Shown here: positions 22,850-35,448 of the stretch, piece after piece
Numbering within the stretch: position 1 is the first letter of the stretch
Layout: every line of letters starts with the position of its first letter
Origin: Euborellia annulipes
Lineage: Eukaryota; Arthropoda; Insecta; Dermaptera; Anisolabididae
Assembly (NCBI GenBank): GCA_023213315.1
Contig: JAKCPI010004415.1
Coordinates: forward strand, 124,001-188,000
Reading direction: 5' to 3'
Length of the DNA stretch: 64,000 nt
Made by a program: the position numbers and the translations under genes
The notes under the pieces: model-generated
Seen by the model: the letters and a program-made list of their open reading frames with translations, nothing else
What the model was told of the DNA's origin: nothing
Databases searched by the model: none

Positions 22850-23274
22850 TTGTCTAAGATTACTTGATCCTTTTTTTTATTTACGCTCGTAAAAAAAGTC
22901 TAAGTAAATTAATGGAGTATTTTTTTTTTGTTTGACCTGGCATACAGAGTTCGCTCTCAAGTTGCATCCATTTTATCATAAGCAGTCAGCCTTCTCATCT
23001 ATTTTAATGGACGCTCATTTAATAAAAGCCTTAAACTGGACTACGAAGAGGATTTTCAGACGTATAATAAATGATTGTTTTAGATGAGATGATGCAGAGC
23101 ATCTATAAAACGACGATGATTAATTTTTATTCATTTAATTGGAATAAAAGTTGAATTAAACTTTCAGATATAATATATGTAAATATATTAACATAATATT
23201 TACAATTTTCTTATTTTTACATATCTTTATTCAAAAAGAGTTGTAATCCTGAGGGGCTGAGAGGAAATAAGATT

Positions 23275-23386
23275 TTGAAAGAAAGGAAAAAAGACAAAGA
23301 AAATGCAGCCAATGTAGTTTCTTTATTGAGATCAGCCAAGTAAACTACATAGGCTGCATTTTCTTCTTGTCTTTTTCCTTTCTTTC
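23275..23386. repeat. Short foldback (46-bp arms)
   Basis: TTTGAAAGAAAGGAAAAAAG near 23275 is complemented by CTTTTTCCTTTCTTTCGA near 23368. The arms continue through AAAATGCAGCC-ATGTAGTTT with about 20 bp between them and few mismatches. Confidence 0.65.
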
Positions 23387-23937
23387 GACATTTACACTAC
23401 AGCCATACATTCTCCAGTTAGTACTTCGAAATAAGATTTTGTGGGACATATTTTGTTTTGATTTTAATATTTCAAAAACAAAATACCTGAAATATTCTTT
23501 AATTTTTATTTAGAAGTAGAATACTCATAAAATTAAGAGAACTAGTGATCATGTCAAAAATAGAGAAATTCTCAATATTTATTATAGTCTTATAATTCAT
23601 CGATAAACTCTAATCTCCAGTCAGTACGATAAGAATTTGAATATCCTGATAACAATTTTTCATAAATAATTACAGTGAATGAAAGGTGGCTGTAATGATC
23701 TTCACTTATCGTGAATAAATAATTGAATTGTTTAGATATCAACTGGTATATGATATAACATGCTAAAAAAAGTTAAAATAACTATTATGAGGAAATTAAT
23801 TAAATGAGATGTAAAACAAATTCAAATGTTATTTAGATTATCTTTTTAGTATACATATCTTAAATAAATTAGAAGAATCTACTTATATAAATTCCGTAAA
23901 ATAAACAAAAAATAAAACAAATAGAATAAAAAAATAC

Positions 23938-24161
23938 CTGAGCATGTAGAGAATTTCGCCATCAGGATCAATGCGTACCAATACATTTGGAACCGTGACA
24001 TATTGGAATTCGGCATGTTTAGCATTCGGGAAATAGACCTCTGGCTTCCAAATTGCCTTTACTAGATTCGGATCATTTAAATCCAAGGCCTCCGTGATTT
24101 TTGAATGCTTCAATCGTTCATCTTGCCACTTTTGTCGAAGATATAAATCCACTTCATAATC
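23938..24161 (-). CDS. Receptor exon c: ligand-binding domain core
   Basis: Minus-strand 224-bp exon (acceptor TTCTAG, donor CAG|GTATTT) and the largest conserved piece of the gene. It encodes DYEVDLYLRQKWQDERL, then a variable stretch with LDLNDPNLVKAIWKPEVYF, then PNAKHAEFQYVTVPNVLV and RIDPDGEILYML. The W-x-P-E segment corresponds to the loop A region (usually WxPD; here Glu), and FPNAK followed by a tyrosine-rich strand matches the agonist-binding subdomain. It ends with two bases of an Arg codon completed in exon d. The sequence resembles insect pHCl/SecCl-like subunits, but the ligand (pH, amine, amino acid or other) cannot be read from it. Confidence 0.95.
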
Positions 24162-24468
24162 CTAGAATAAAGAAGAATATTGAAATTTTCTTCAAAAAAA
24201 ATTAGAAAAAAACAAAATCTTTAATAATAAAATTAAATTACAAAAATAAGTTTAAATGGAGTTTTAACAAGCAGAGCAAAATCAACTTCAAAAATCATAT
24301 TCAATATTAAGAAAAAAAAATTCATAAGAATTTAAAATATGTTTTAAATCTACTTCAGCTGCACTTTAGCATCTTCCCCATTTTTTTTTTTTATCTCTTT
24401 GAAAGAGGGAAGGCCACGCCCACGACTCTTGCTAAGAAATTTTTAAATATTTACTTACAGTAATTATT

Positions 24469-24921
24469 ATACTGGCTGGGAGTATTAAATATAGATGTAT
24501 GGAATGGAGTCAGCTAAGGAAAAAATAAAAAAAAAAACAAATATATAGGCCTACTGTCGACGTTTCGAGCGCTCGTCGCGCTCTTCCTCGGGACAGCCTA
24601 AGTGTCGATTGTTACAAATGGTATAGTAATTAGATAGTCAATTGATATCATTAAACAAATTTAATAATATTAATAATGTATCTGTTGAATGATTTAATAA
24701 TGATTTTAATATCATTCACGGCATATGTTCAACAGTAAGGTTACTTGTACAATTTAAGCAAATTTAAATGTTTTTATTCGAAATTTTGAGATTTATTTCG
24801 CATATATAATTACTATCATTTGTAACAATTGACACTTAAACTGTCCCGAGAAAGAGCTGGACGAGCGCTCGAAACGTCGACAGTTTGATTTTTCTTGGCT
24901 GACTCCATTCCATACAACTAC
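24469..24921. mobile_element. Foldback element with 20-bp target duplication
   Basis: Inverted arms at about 24494-24640 and 24800-24925 (GTATGGAATGGAGTCAGC / GCTGACTCCATTCCATAC) around a roughly 160-bp AT-rich centre. Flanked by ATTTACTTACAGT-A/T-TTATT at 24449-24468 and 24922-24941, one mismatch in 20. Each arm has CCGAGGA-A, a GAGCGC/GCGCTC stem and GAAACGTCGAC, like the 20-kb and 56-kb elements. Confidence 0.7.
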
Positions 24922-26052
24922 ATTTACTTACAGTATTTATTCTTTGTTAAATTTAAATAATCTCAAATTTGTCTCAACAATTTTTTTCCAAAAATTAATT
25001 ATATTTACCGATCAATTAAAAAAATCTTTTTAAAAAAAAATTAGCTTTGAAATCATTTAAAGCAGAAATTTTTTTTCATCTCTAATAGAAATCAGAATAA
25101 AAGAATTTTATTCGGGAGAAGTCTAGAATGACGAGTTTTATTATTAGATAATCATCCGGCCTTCTGTTACCAGTGATAAGAAATTGAAGAATAAAAATCC
25201 GGCTTCTTTATAATTCAATTGGATTAGTAGAAATTCTTTCTTGATAAATATAATTAGAATCTTCAAAAATGACTCATAAGACTCATGACCAATTTATTCT
25301 GAAATTTATAAATGAAAACAACTTTATTGTTAATTAAGCAAAAAACAAAATAATTTTTGTTTTTAAATAAATTGAATAAATATTTTAGCTTTATCAAATT
25401 TCAAATATCGTCATTTTAAAACTTTTTCATCCCCTCTTTGAAGTATTTTATCCGCAAGGCAATCATTACATCATTTGCATGTTTGGTTTCTATAGCTTTA
25501 TAGATTTTTTAAGCTTTTTTCATGAAACCATTCAATTATAAAAACATACAATAATGTATGTATTACGGAACTGAGGGTATATAGATATATTATTGAAAAA
25601 TATAGAGAGAAACAAATAAATTTCACAAAAATAACCAATGTTTTAATAGCCTTATAAAGCAGAGAGAAAAATAGAACAAAATATTGATAAAATGAGTCTC
25701 CACTCACTTGATAGGAATTAGCGTGTTGGAAAAAAGATTTTTTTTTAAATAGATCGTATAATATTTAAATCGTTTCATAAATATTAACGTGGTGATCAAA
25801 ACCCCAAATGGCTTTTTCCATAGTATAAATAATAAACAGTTTTGTAAACAAAGTAGGGATATAAAAAATGAAAAATAAATTTAACAGTAAATATATAGAA
25901 ATTTATCAAATCCAATTTATTTATTGAAGTGAACTGGTTAAAAAATTTTTTTTAATTTGAAAAAATGTATTCTCAAAAAAATTTTTCAATAAATATGGAT
26001 GAATTATTTTATCTTTCAAAATGATAATCCTATTTATATTGGGTGAGATACT

Positions 26053-26981
26053 GTAGATCAACGGTTGCCAACCTTTTTTGATGTGCGGCCCACTTTTTCC
26101 GTAAAAAAAAAAACGCTGAGGCCCAGTGTATACTAGGGTATTCTGGGTATAAATGTGTGAGTTTTGAGTTTTGAGTTTTGTATATGTAAGTAAAATTGGG
26201 TTGGTACAAAATTACTTAAAATAAAAAATAATTTTATTGCATTTACTTTTAGTCAGGGAGCCCATTTTTACAAGTTATTACTATCAAGCTAATTTTCCGT
26301 GAGTAGCTTCATTTTGATAACTCACCTTGTATATAATTTTAATAATTTAAATATATATCTTTTGAAATATTGATATTCATGAATACCTTAATTCGGATTT
26401 GACTAAACACTAAACTACTCACATATTTGTTAAATATTATTTTATATAATCGAACTGAAAAATACGATTGTCAAAGAATTATGAAATGAAAAAGAAATAT
26501 GAACAGATTTATGCTGAGGAACTTTGACAGATGAAACAATTCAATCTATCCCTATTCGTTCTATTAATTATGTATTATTTGAGGTAATTTTAAGCAATAA
26601 AAGATTCTGGTGGGTTGTTAAATTAAAACGATTACTCTATTTTAATTATTTTATTATCTCTCCTTTCAGGTAAAGTGGAATTGCAATCTTTTTCACTTTC
26701 AAAATTGTCATATTTCATTATCAAGACCTACAAAATTTATAAATTATGTTCAACAATGTCATATCTACATCCTGGGACGACGAAAGAAACTGCCTGAATT
26801 GTCTTGTCTACAAAATAAAATATATTAAAAGATTCTAAATTTTTAGTTTTATTCTAATTTGAAATTAATTTAGTCTTGTGGACGAAAACAATGGGGATGC
26901 TTAAAGTTTTAGGAAAATCTTGAAAATTCTCAAAGTTCAAAGGCGATGGAAAAAATATGATGACCTCTATGGATAAGGACC
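26053..26981 (+). repeat. Interspersed repeat of about 0.9 kb, copy 1
   Basis: Starts TCAACGGTTGCCAACC, then GTGCGGCCCACTTTTTCCG, and ends near GACCTCTATGGATAAGGACC. A diverged direct copy lies at 35449-36356, sharing TTTATGCTGAGG-ACTTTGACAG. The GGTTnCCAACC start resembles hAT ends, but I could not match a terminal inverted repeat. Confidence 0.65.
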
Positions 26982-27162
26982 TATATTAAGATAAGAGAAA
27001 GTAAAAATTAATTGATTTTTTTTGCAATAAATGATATTATTTAATTTTTATGAAGCTAGGGAAATGTTCACTCCAGAGCTGCTTGGGAGTCATTTGTGTG
27101 TATTAAAAGTATGAGTTCAAGGGGCGGACAATATAGAGAAATTTTTTTCCCATCTTAAGTTG

Positions 27163-27300
27163 TTGGCTCAGAGGTAGGGTATTAGCTTCTGGTGCCAAAT
27201 GTCGAGGGTACGCATTCCGTCGCAGACGAAAAATATATATTAGGCTAATTGTAGAAGTTAAATATGCTGGGACTGATCGTTAAGGTTTTCGGAGAAAAAT
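27163..27300 (+). repeat. tRNA-derived SINE-like repeat (variant family)
   Basis: The head GTTGGCTCAGAGGTAGGG is A-box-like. The body ends GTTAAGGTTTTCGGAGAAAA, unlike families A and B, so this may be a third family or a diverged copy. The 3' end of a family A copy follows at 27405-27475 (GTCTAAATGGCTTTCGATGT). Confidence 0.45.
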
Positions 27301-28595
27301 ACTCCAGCTAGCCTAAGATGTTAATTAATAGAAACAGAATAGGAATTTGTTTTGTATTTGATAATCAAGTGATTACCACTAGTAGTAGGACTATTATAGA
27401 GCTACCAACCCAATTGAAAAAATAGAGACGGCGTCTAAATGGCTTTCGATGTCAAAAAAGACCTTAAATGAAATTTAAAAAAAAAAAAATCTTGTATGGA
27501 TTTGGGCGAGAGACAAACCCACGCCTTAAGATGAAAAACAAGAGTTTTTTTTTCATCAGTGAAATTTTTTGTGATTTTCCGTTCAAGATAAATTTAGAAT
27601 AAAGAAAATATTTTTAATTAAAGGCCTATTGATCACTTTGAGGCGAAGGCGTTAAGATGTTGGCCACCAGAATTGGAAATCTATGTTCGATAATCTGTGG
27701 AGAACATTTGGCACTGAATGAAAAGTGCCACCACCACTTTAAGTTGGTGGTAATAGTACTTACTGGTCCTTAGGAATAGGCTTATCAAAGCTTCCCTGTT
27801 TAATTTTATAAATTATTATAGAATATGGATATTGAAAAAAAAAACTAATAGTTTTATAAATTTGTAATTCAGAAGAAATAAAAGATATTTTGGCATTAAT
27901 TAATTAATGATTATCCTAGGAATTAGAAATCTATCTATTTTATTTTATCTGTGGCTATAGACTAATAAATAATTTCTCTAAATTTTTTTTTAGGTTGGAT
28001 ACATTGGTTAAAAGGTTTTTATATAGGGCAACTAATTTCCACCTCATTTGGTCATTTCCATTATGACCTAATTTTATTATCCTTTAATTAATAGATTCAT
28101 GGATGTTTTAGTGAATGTATCTGCATGATGATATGATATATGATGATATGCAATCAAATTTTTCTCTAATATTTATCATGTTGAGTTTTCATCAAAGTAT
28201 AATAAGAATATTTTGCCATTAGCCCCACCTTCTCTCTCCCCTTCCTCCCATAAAGCAAAATTAAAAAAAGAGAGCAAATGAAAATACTAAATTCCAAAAA
28301 TTATATTAAAAAAAAAAAACGATAGTAATTGAGTAAATAAATATTCCCATCCTGAAACAGATTTATCCACATCAAAATATTAAAATATTGATAGTTCAAT
28401 ATAAAAAATAATAGTAGTTTATATAATAAATAGCTAAAAATAAATTTAATTTAATGTTTGATTGTTTTTCTCCACTCCCTCCATGGCCGAGACATACATG
28501 ACATCTGTCACTTTTGATAAGTCTTAAAACCAAGGGACGTGGCTTGGTATTCGTAGACAGTCCGATGAAAATATATTTATTCAATTTAATATTTA

Positions 28596-28640
28596 CTAGT
28601 CGAGCCGCCCGCTTTTGGCGGGAAAAATTGCTCATTATCT
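28596..28640 (-). mobile_element. Helitron-like 3' terminus, minus strand
   Basis: On the minus strand CCCGCCAAAAGCGGGCGG forms a hairpin followed after five bases by CTAG and then T. A short GC hairpin a few bases before CTRR, inserted in front of T, is the Helitron 3' signature. The matching 5' end (towards higher coordinates) was not found. Confidence 0.5.
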
Positions 28641-28979
28641 GCTCGAATAACTTCTCAGTCTTAAGAGGTATAATTATTTTGAATATACTTAAATTTTTCA
28701 ATTAAGTGGTAACTTTCAATTAACGTCATTTATTTCTCTAAGAACTGAGACCTGTATCACTTGAACTCGAACAAGAATCTTTTATTTTTGTGGCGGAATA
28801 TGTTTACTCCTGGTTCACACTTATACTAAACCTCGTCATTTCAATTTTATATAATGAAAATGAAAAGTTTCGGTATTATTGATAATTTGTTTTTATAATT
28901 GCATCGATAAATTATTTATTTTACAATAATAGAACAAATCAAGTATAAATTAGATGAAAAATTAAAATTTAAAACTCAC

Positions 28980-29047
28980 CATCGTGACAGGACTTATTGA
29001 TCCAAAACTTCGTATATAGAGTTCACAATATACAGTAGTGGCATTAT
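28980..29047 (-). CDS. Receptor exon b: extracellular strand with YIRSFGSI motif
   Basis: Minus-strand 68-bp exon with acceptor TTGCAG and donor ATG|GTGAGT. After completing a split Asn codon it encodes 22 residues beginning NATTVYCELYIRS and ending SPVTM, in phase 0 with exon c, which begins DYEVDLYLRQKW. The combination of a YIRSFGSI strand, then M, then DYEVDLYLRQ-W is the conserved extracellular segment around the loop D region of anion-type Cys-loop subunits. NATT is a potential N-glycosylation site. Too short to appear as an open reading frame, it was found from the splice signals and the expected family motif. Confidence 0.9.
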
Positions 29048-30414
29048 CTGCAACAAAAAAAATTTTTTATAAAAATATAATAATAGAACTATTATTTTTA
29101 AAGCTTTAAGTTAAGATCAAATTTAATTTATAACCAGAGTTGAAGCCAAATTCAATGATGTAAAGAGTTGAGGAAGATCGGAAGACTCGAACGAAAGCGT
29201 TTAAATAATAAAGCTTAGATGAGAAAACGATTTATTAAGTTGGTCATCTCATTTTATTGTACAATTAGGACATATATTCTCAGAATATGAGAAATATTTT
29301 ATCCTAATGAATTAATCGTTTATAATACTTTTTATTTATACCTACTTCTGAAGATCTGGAAATGGGATGAAATGTTTTACTTTTAATCCCCAACCACATA
29401 TATTTTTTTAATTATAAATTGTTTATTAATTAAAGTTTTTTAATTAATTTGTTTTTGTCATATGAGAAGTATAAATAATTGCATTAGGTGTTTAATTAAA
29501 ATGACAGTAAAAATATCTCTATTTGTTTATGTAGCAGATCATCAAATATTTTAATTAGAATTGGGCGTTAGTGGGAATTCGATGATTTTTTTTTTATTTA
29601 AAAAATTGCCTGAGCTAAGGCTGACATTTTTGACACTTTTATGTCAGCCTTCCCCCTCCCTCCTCACCCCCAACAAGCTTTGTATAACAATATATACCTA
29701 CTATATCTATAATTAATTTGCTTTTGTCATTTGAGAAGTTTAATCTATTAATTAAATTAAAATGCTATGTAATAAAAGTGTAATCTGACTGCAAAATAAA
29801 TTTTTTAAAAGCACACAATCAGAGTGGGTTTGAAAACCTGCCTCTTTAATTTTAGTATAGCTATTTTTTCGCCTTTAGCTATTTCTTAAGAAGCTATTAG
29901 CTAAAAAATATTTTCTTACAAATCTTTTTGGTTACATTTTAAGTCATCGATCTTGTGTCAATGCCATCTGTTTTTGTAGGAATGTAATCCAGCCCCCCTG
30001 TTTATATTGAAGCCATTTGAGTCGCCTTCAATTAGAGCGAGGTTGCGATGACTCCTCCAGATGACATCCACCCCCGTCGACTCTGGGGGCAACAACCTCA
30101 ACCCATCTGTTTCACATTCTGATTTAGATTACTAATTAAACTTAAACCAGATACAATTATAATTTAGTTCACTAAAATTTATTTACAAATGTAGACAAAA
30201 TTATTTTGTAAAGATATAATTTCTTCGGAGGAAGTTAAGTGATACATTATCGAATTTATTTATTTATTTTTTTTTTTATTTTATTTTTTTTTTGTGAAGC
30301 AGCAGTAGGCCTATTCATAAATAGAATTCAAATTTCCATATGATTGTAAGTAGGGTTTGTTGGTTTTCAAAAAACCGACTTCGAAAATCCTGTTTTAAGA
30401 GAAAATAATGAAAT

Positions 30415-30844
30415 AATGGATATGGAGAAAATATACACCAGCGAGTTGCTTTCCACAATTAAAATAATTTATTCTGCAAATATTTTGGAATGCCTACGCA
30501 ATCCATCTTCAGTGCATCAAATTACACTTATGTGGAGCGTGTGTCAATGATAAAATTTTTTTGACCAACTGTATAAAATACTTACATGTATAGTTTTTCC
30601 CTCAGTGACTTGCACATTAAAAAATTCACCCTAATTGTTGAATGGCTTCTCATACAAAAAAATTTTATCATTAACACACGCTCCACATAAGTGTAATTTG
30701 ATGCACTGAAGATGGATTGCGTAGGCATTCCGAAATATTTGCTGAATAAATTATTTTAATTGTGGAAAGCAACTCGCTGGGGTATATTTTCTCCATATCC
30801 ATTACCTCAACGATCGGTCCCAGCAAAATTTTAACTTCTACTAC
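30415..30844. mobile_element. Foldback element with 14-bp target duplication
   Basis: Inverted arms at about 30415-30560 and 30655-30804 (GGATATGGAGAAAATATAC / GTATATTTTCTCCATATCC) plus a roughly 40-bp tail. Flanked by GAAAATAATGAAAT at 30401-30414 and 30845-30858. The arm contains CTGAAGA-T, a GGATTGC/GCATTCC stem and GAAATA, the degraded form of the hairpin seen at 20 kb. Confidence 0.7.
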
Positions 30845-31076
30845 GAAAATAATGAAATTCCAAAACCTGTTTTTTTTTAATAATCTATTGAATGAAACTT
30901 GTTAACTTGATACGTTTCATCTTTTTTGTTTTTATGGGTATTTAGATCTTGGGATATTTGGCAGAATATCTCTTTTAAAGAGAACATATTGTCTCTTGAG
31001 ATGGGATGTGACTCTCTAGTATTAAACAAGAGGTAAGAACTCTATCATTGTGCTATGGAAAAGGCCTTTTTTTGTT

Positions 31077-32126
31077 GCCGGGGTACTTGAAGTATTCCTG
31101 AGTATTTGAGTAGCGCTGATTCCAAAAATGCCATCAGTTTTACCCCATCAGTTTTAGAGCTATAGAGAAAATAAAATTTTTATAGAAAATGTGATCTAAA
31201 GCTGCTCTTATTTTGTATTACCTGGATTTTTTAAAGCAACACCACTTACAAATATGCAAAGAGAAGTAATAATACATAGAAATTTTAAGTTTCAGCTCAA
31301 TTGGGAGTCATATAGACGAGCCGAAAAACTGCTAAAAGTTTCTGCTAAAAGTTTTTAAAAAATCGAATTTTTTAAGTTTTTACTTTGGGCACCCCTAATA
31401 CAATTTTTCTGATCCTTGAATGCAAAAATAATATTTTTACGATATTCATTAGCTTTCCGAAAATCTATTAAGTAATTACTAAATTATGAACAAATTATTA
31501 TAGTTAAATATATCTAAATAGGGTAGTTATAAATTTATTCCTATGAGCTCTGTCGGAGAGAGCCGAGCGCCTAAAAGATAGGCAGGCAGAGTGTTTTTTA
31601 CCAAACTTTGATAACTGTTTTGTTTATAATTTTGTTAATTATTCATAGATTTTCACAAATGAATGATTTTTGGAAAGCTAAAGAACTATAGAATATGGTA
31701 GAAATATGTCTTTTGCGTTCAGGGATCAAAAAAATGGTATTAGGGATGTCCAAAGTAAAAAAAAAAAACTTAAAAAATTCGATTTTTTAAAGGCCCTGAA
31801 ATTTTTAAGTATTAGTTTTTAAAATTTTATATTAAAAATTCAATTTTTTTCCCATAAAAAAAAATATTTTTCTCAAATCTCGGAGGGGAGGGGAGTAATT
31901 ACCCCTTTACCCCCCTGTATCCGCCATTGCCTCCAATTAGGCTGAGACTTAAAATTTGTATGTAGACTTATATGTAATTCAAAATAAGAGCGGATTTAAA
32001 GCACATTTTCTATTAAAATTTTATTTTCTTTATAGCTCTAAAATGAGACGTGATAGGGACGAAACTGATGACATTTTTGGAATCAGCGCTACCCAAATAC
32101 TCAGGAATAGCTTCAAATACTTGGGC
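31077..32126. repeat. Large foldback of about 1.05 kb
   Basis: The left arm begins GGGTACTTGAAGTATTCCTG; the right arm ends CAGGAATAGCTTCAAATACT. GTAGCGCTGATTCCAAAAAT is shared inverted near both ends. The pairing continues inward (TTTAGAGCTATA, AGCTTTCC, ATCCTTGAATGCAAAA) to near 31550, diverged by substitutions and interrupted near 31860-31930 by a poly-G/C-containing repeat like that at 45.1-45.8 kb. No transposase. Confidence 0.65.
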
Positions 32127-33766
32127 AATAAAATCTCTGTTCCCCTGTGTAATTATTTAAACCAATTGGATATCAGTTGGTATATCGTAATGAACATAAT
32201 ATGTGTCGTTTAAAATCTATATGGCAAAAAAAAAAGTCTAAAAAAATAGACACACTCATAAAGAAAGTAAGGGAAAGAATAATCTTGTTTTTAAATTAAA
32301 TTTATAATGCGGTTCCTCAAACTTAATTTTCATTATGATCCTAAAAAAAAAAAACAGATTTAAAAAAAGAATCTCCTCACTCTCCAAGAGAATTTGTACC
32401 CTGGGCGGGATGGGTGGCTTCTTTCTTATTTTTTTCTAACATCCATTCCAATTCTATTTTTAGAGATTAAAAGAAAGAAGAAGAAAAGCAAACATTTGTA
32501 TAAATCTTTTAATTATTTTTGTAGATATTACATTTTTTTTTTCTAAAATATTTTTTAACTTTAATCTTAAAAATGTAATCATAAATCAATCCTTGAATAG
32601 ATTTGTAATTTGATATTTGAAATTTTTGTTTTATTGGATTTTCTCTCTAAATCTCTCTTTATATACTAAAAGTGAAAGAAAGAGAAAGAAGAGAATAAAG
32701 AGTTATATCATCAGATGCTAGTGACAGCATTCAATTCTCTCGTTAACTTTATCTCTTTCATAGGGTGATATTTATAGACAACTTAAAACTCCTTTGAAAT
32801 AGATTCCAGAACAACCTCTGATATTTGAAGTTTTTTTTTTTTTTTTTCTTTATATAAATCCTAAGCTATCTATATCAAATAAAAATACAGTACTGATAAT
32901 TTTCAATCATCCCTAAAATTGGTTAAATAAATTAAATAAGAGCAAATCTCATATGTCGGGGATTATTTATTTTTTTTCATTACCTTTTTTTTTACCCTTA
33001 AGCATATTAATATTCTAAACATAACGTCTCACAAATATAAATATTTTTTCTTAAACTTTTTATGTCACAACTGCCCTAGTTTGCCCTAGAATATTTATTA
33101 TTTCTCTCTCCCATTTAATTTTATACTAAATCCATGTCATTTTACATTTTTAGGATGTGATCACGAATGGACATAAAATAGTTTGAGCAATAAAATAGTA
33201 AAGAAAACAATTCCGTATCGCTTTCTTATTTAAACCTCTTTTAACCTACAAGTGAGTGCTACCTATAAATAAAAATACAATAATTCTTCGTTTTACGAGA
33301 TCACTTCGACTCTAGATGAACGTTTCTTCAAAATCAGTAAACATCCCAAAAGGATATTACAGATAAAACCTTTCTGCTGCAATAAGAAATACTATTGTAA
33401 AGGGCAACAAATCTAGACTTTTATGATTAATGCTACAATTATAATTATTTAAAACTTAGTGTTCAATATGGGAACACAAAATCTACAAGTTGGCTTGGAA
33501 ATTAGAGAGACAGTTAGTTGCTCTCTTACAGCTTTCTGGGTATACGACTTATGGCTGTGGAAGGAGCTACGCAGCAGTTTAGTTTCTGAAACGTATTAAG
33601 CGATATTATTAATTATTATAGGTATTCATCTGACAGAAAGTGAGGTTATAGTACAGTATATTCCAAGTTTTTTTTATAATTTAACATCTGACAGGCAGAG
33701 CTGACAACGTATTTTTTTAATCTATCTATCTAATCTAATTTATTTATCTAAACTAATCTATCTAAT

Positions 33767-33960
33767 CTAATACTATTAAACGAGCAATGTACGTTTTTAA
33801 GCACAAGCTCGAAAACGGCTCTAACGATTTTTTTCAAATTTTAAATATAGGCCTATACTATTTCCAGCACCAATATGAAATTGCGCTAGGTCTCATCCTT
33901 GGAAAAATTCGGGTACTAGTACTTTACTGATGTGCTTTTTTAGTTTTTCCATTTTTTCGG
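33767..33960 (+). mobile_element. Possible Helitron-like 5' end
   Basis: TCTAATACTATTAAACGAGC followed by CTCGAAAACGGCTCTAACGA matches a common arthropod Helitron 5' pattern. It is preceded by a degenerate CTAAT/CTATCT repeat. The extent and 3' end are not determined. Confidence 0.35.
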
Positions 33961-34239
33961 AATTCCCCGAGTTGAGGAGTAAAATTTGTGTACAAAATAG
34001 TTTGTGAAAACTAAAACAGTATTTAGGAGAAGTAATTTTTTGACCCGGGATATTTGAATAAAAAATTTAAGTATTTTTTTTTTTTTTTTTTTCTAGGAAA
34101 GCCAATAAATTCTAATATTCTAATTTTCTTTAAAGTATGGAAAAAAATATCTTCTATAAATTCATGCTCTTTTTGGGTCACTTTGGTCAAATTGAATTAA
34201 TTAAATAAATTATTCCTAAAATTTATTAAGATATATACT

Positions 34240-34242
<3 letters not shown>

Positions 34243-34308
<66 letters not shown>
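34243..34308 (+). repeat. (GT)n microsatellite
   Basis: About 66 bp of GT repeats interrupted once by GGGGG. Confidence 0.95.
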
Positions 34309-34309
<1 letters not shown>

Positions 34310-34345
34310 TTCTGAGGGATTCATTTGATATTTGGCCAATGCGAT

Positions 34346-34362
34346 GCACGTGAGTCACGTGC
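34346..34362. promoter_or_regulatory. 17-bp palindrome with two E-boxes around an AP-1-like core
   Basis: GCACGTGAGTCACGTGC is a perfect odd palindrome. It contains two CACGTG E-boxes that overlap a central TGAGTCA, and sits inside a wider ATTTGGC...GCCAAAT pair. Binding is untested; a chance palindrome or repeat remnant is possible. Confidence 0.35.
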
Positions 34363-35448
34363 CAAATGTCCCTTCCCTTTTTCTACCACAATGAAGACGC
34401 ACAATGCATTATTTATTACGCATGATCGACGAAGACGATACAAGGGGGGTATGAAATGGGAAGAAAAGAGATCACAAATTTGTGTACAAAATAGTTACAG
34501 AATGTCTTTATTTGAGATACGACTAATAATAGTTTACTTCATTTTGGGATGAACAAAATATATCTTTAATATAACTGTTATATTTTCGTTGTATTAATTA
34601 GATTTTTGTCTTTAAAACATCCTTCTATTGTATCACACCCTAAGAATTTAAATGCCTATAATATATAGCAAATCTATTTAAGGAATATCTTAAGCTTGAG
34701 ATTAAATGGGAGGAGAAAATTGACGTCGATATCCTAATGGAGAAGCTCTACATGTTGGTGATTGTAGTGCTCTAGTAAAGTACTAAGCCCCTATTATCTT
34801 GATAGTAATCAGTCTGTACATGAAAGCCTCAATTTCTGAAGCTCCATCAACATTTCAATAATGTGCTTGCTATAATAAGAATTTTTTTTTTTTTTTTTTT
34901 TGCTTAAAAGGAATACGTTATTAAATAGTCCATTTTTATTTTTTTTAATAAGAATAACACGAGATTTTCTTATACCGTAACTTAGCGATGGACAATTCGA
35001 GCACCAAAGATTGACTTATTTGTTTAGGAAACTAGTGTATATTAAAAATGTTATTTATTAAACTTTTTTTTTAAACATATAAAAACAATTCAAAAATTAA
35101 TAGCCTAATAATAATTTTAGTTCTGTTTTATTGCTGAATACAAATAAAATGTTAATAGACCTATTAGAAATAAATTCAGAATTTAATATTATTTTAATAA
35201 AAAATTTAAATGTTAATTTTTTTTTTTTTTTAATCTAATAACTGATTGCCGAATTGCACGGCCCACCTTTGGAGGGCTCTCCCCTTTTCTCCTTTACTAT
35301 TGCGCTATAAATATGTATAATATTCCGGAAAATTATGAATGTTATTTTTTTTATTGTATTAACAGAAATAATTTGCATAGAAATTTTATTTAATAGGATA
35401 ATAATAATTGAACATTAATAGAAAAATATATATAATTTTATAGTCTAT

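Larger units (their letters stand above)
19781..23937. other. Intron c-d
   Basis: 4.2-kb intron. It holds foldbacks at 20145-20472, 21720-22070 and 23275-23386 and a TIR element at 22076-22849. 20485-21720 and 23400-23937 are AT-rich without recognisable features. Confidence 0.7.
24162..28979. other. Intron b-c
   Basis: 4.8-kb intron. It holds the foldback at 24469-24921, the roughly 900-bp interspersed repeat at 26053-26981, SINE remnants at 27163-27300 and 27405-27475, and a Helitron-like 3' end at 28596. 24942-26050 and 27500-28590 show nothing recognisable. Confidence 0.7.

Noticed and set aside
28396..28701. Open frames on both strands near 28.5 kb
   Set aside because: Short, low-complexity, overlapping a Helitron-like end; no family motif.
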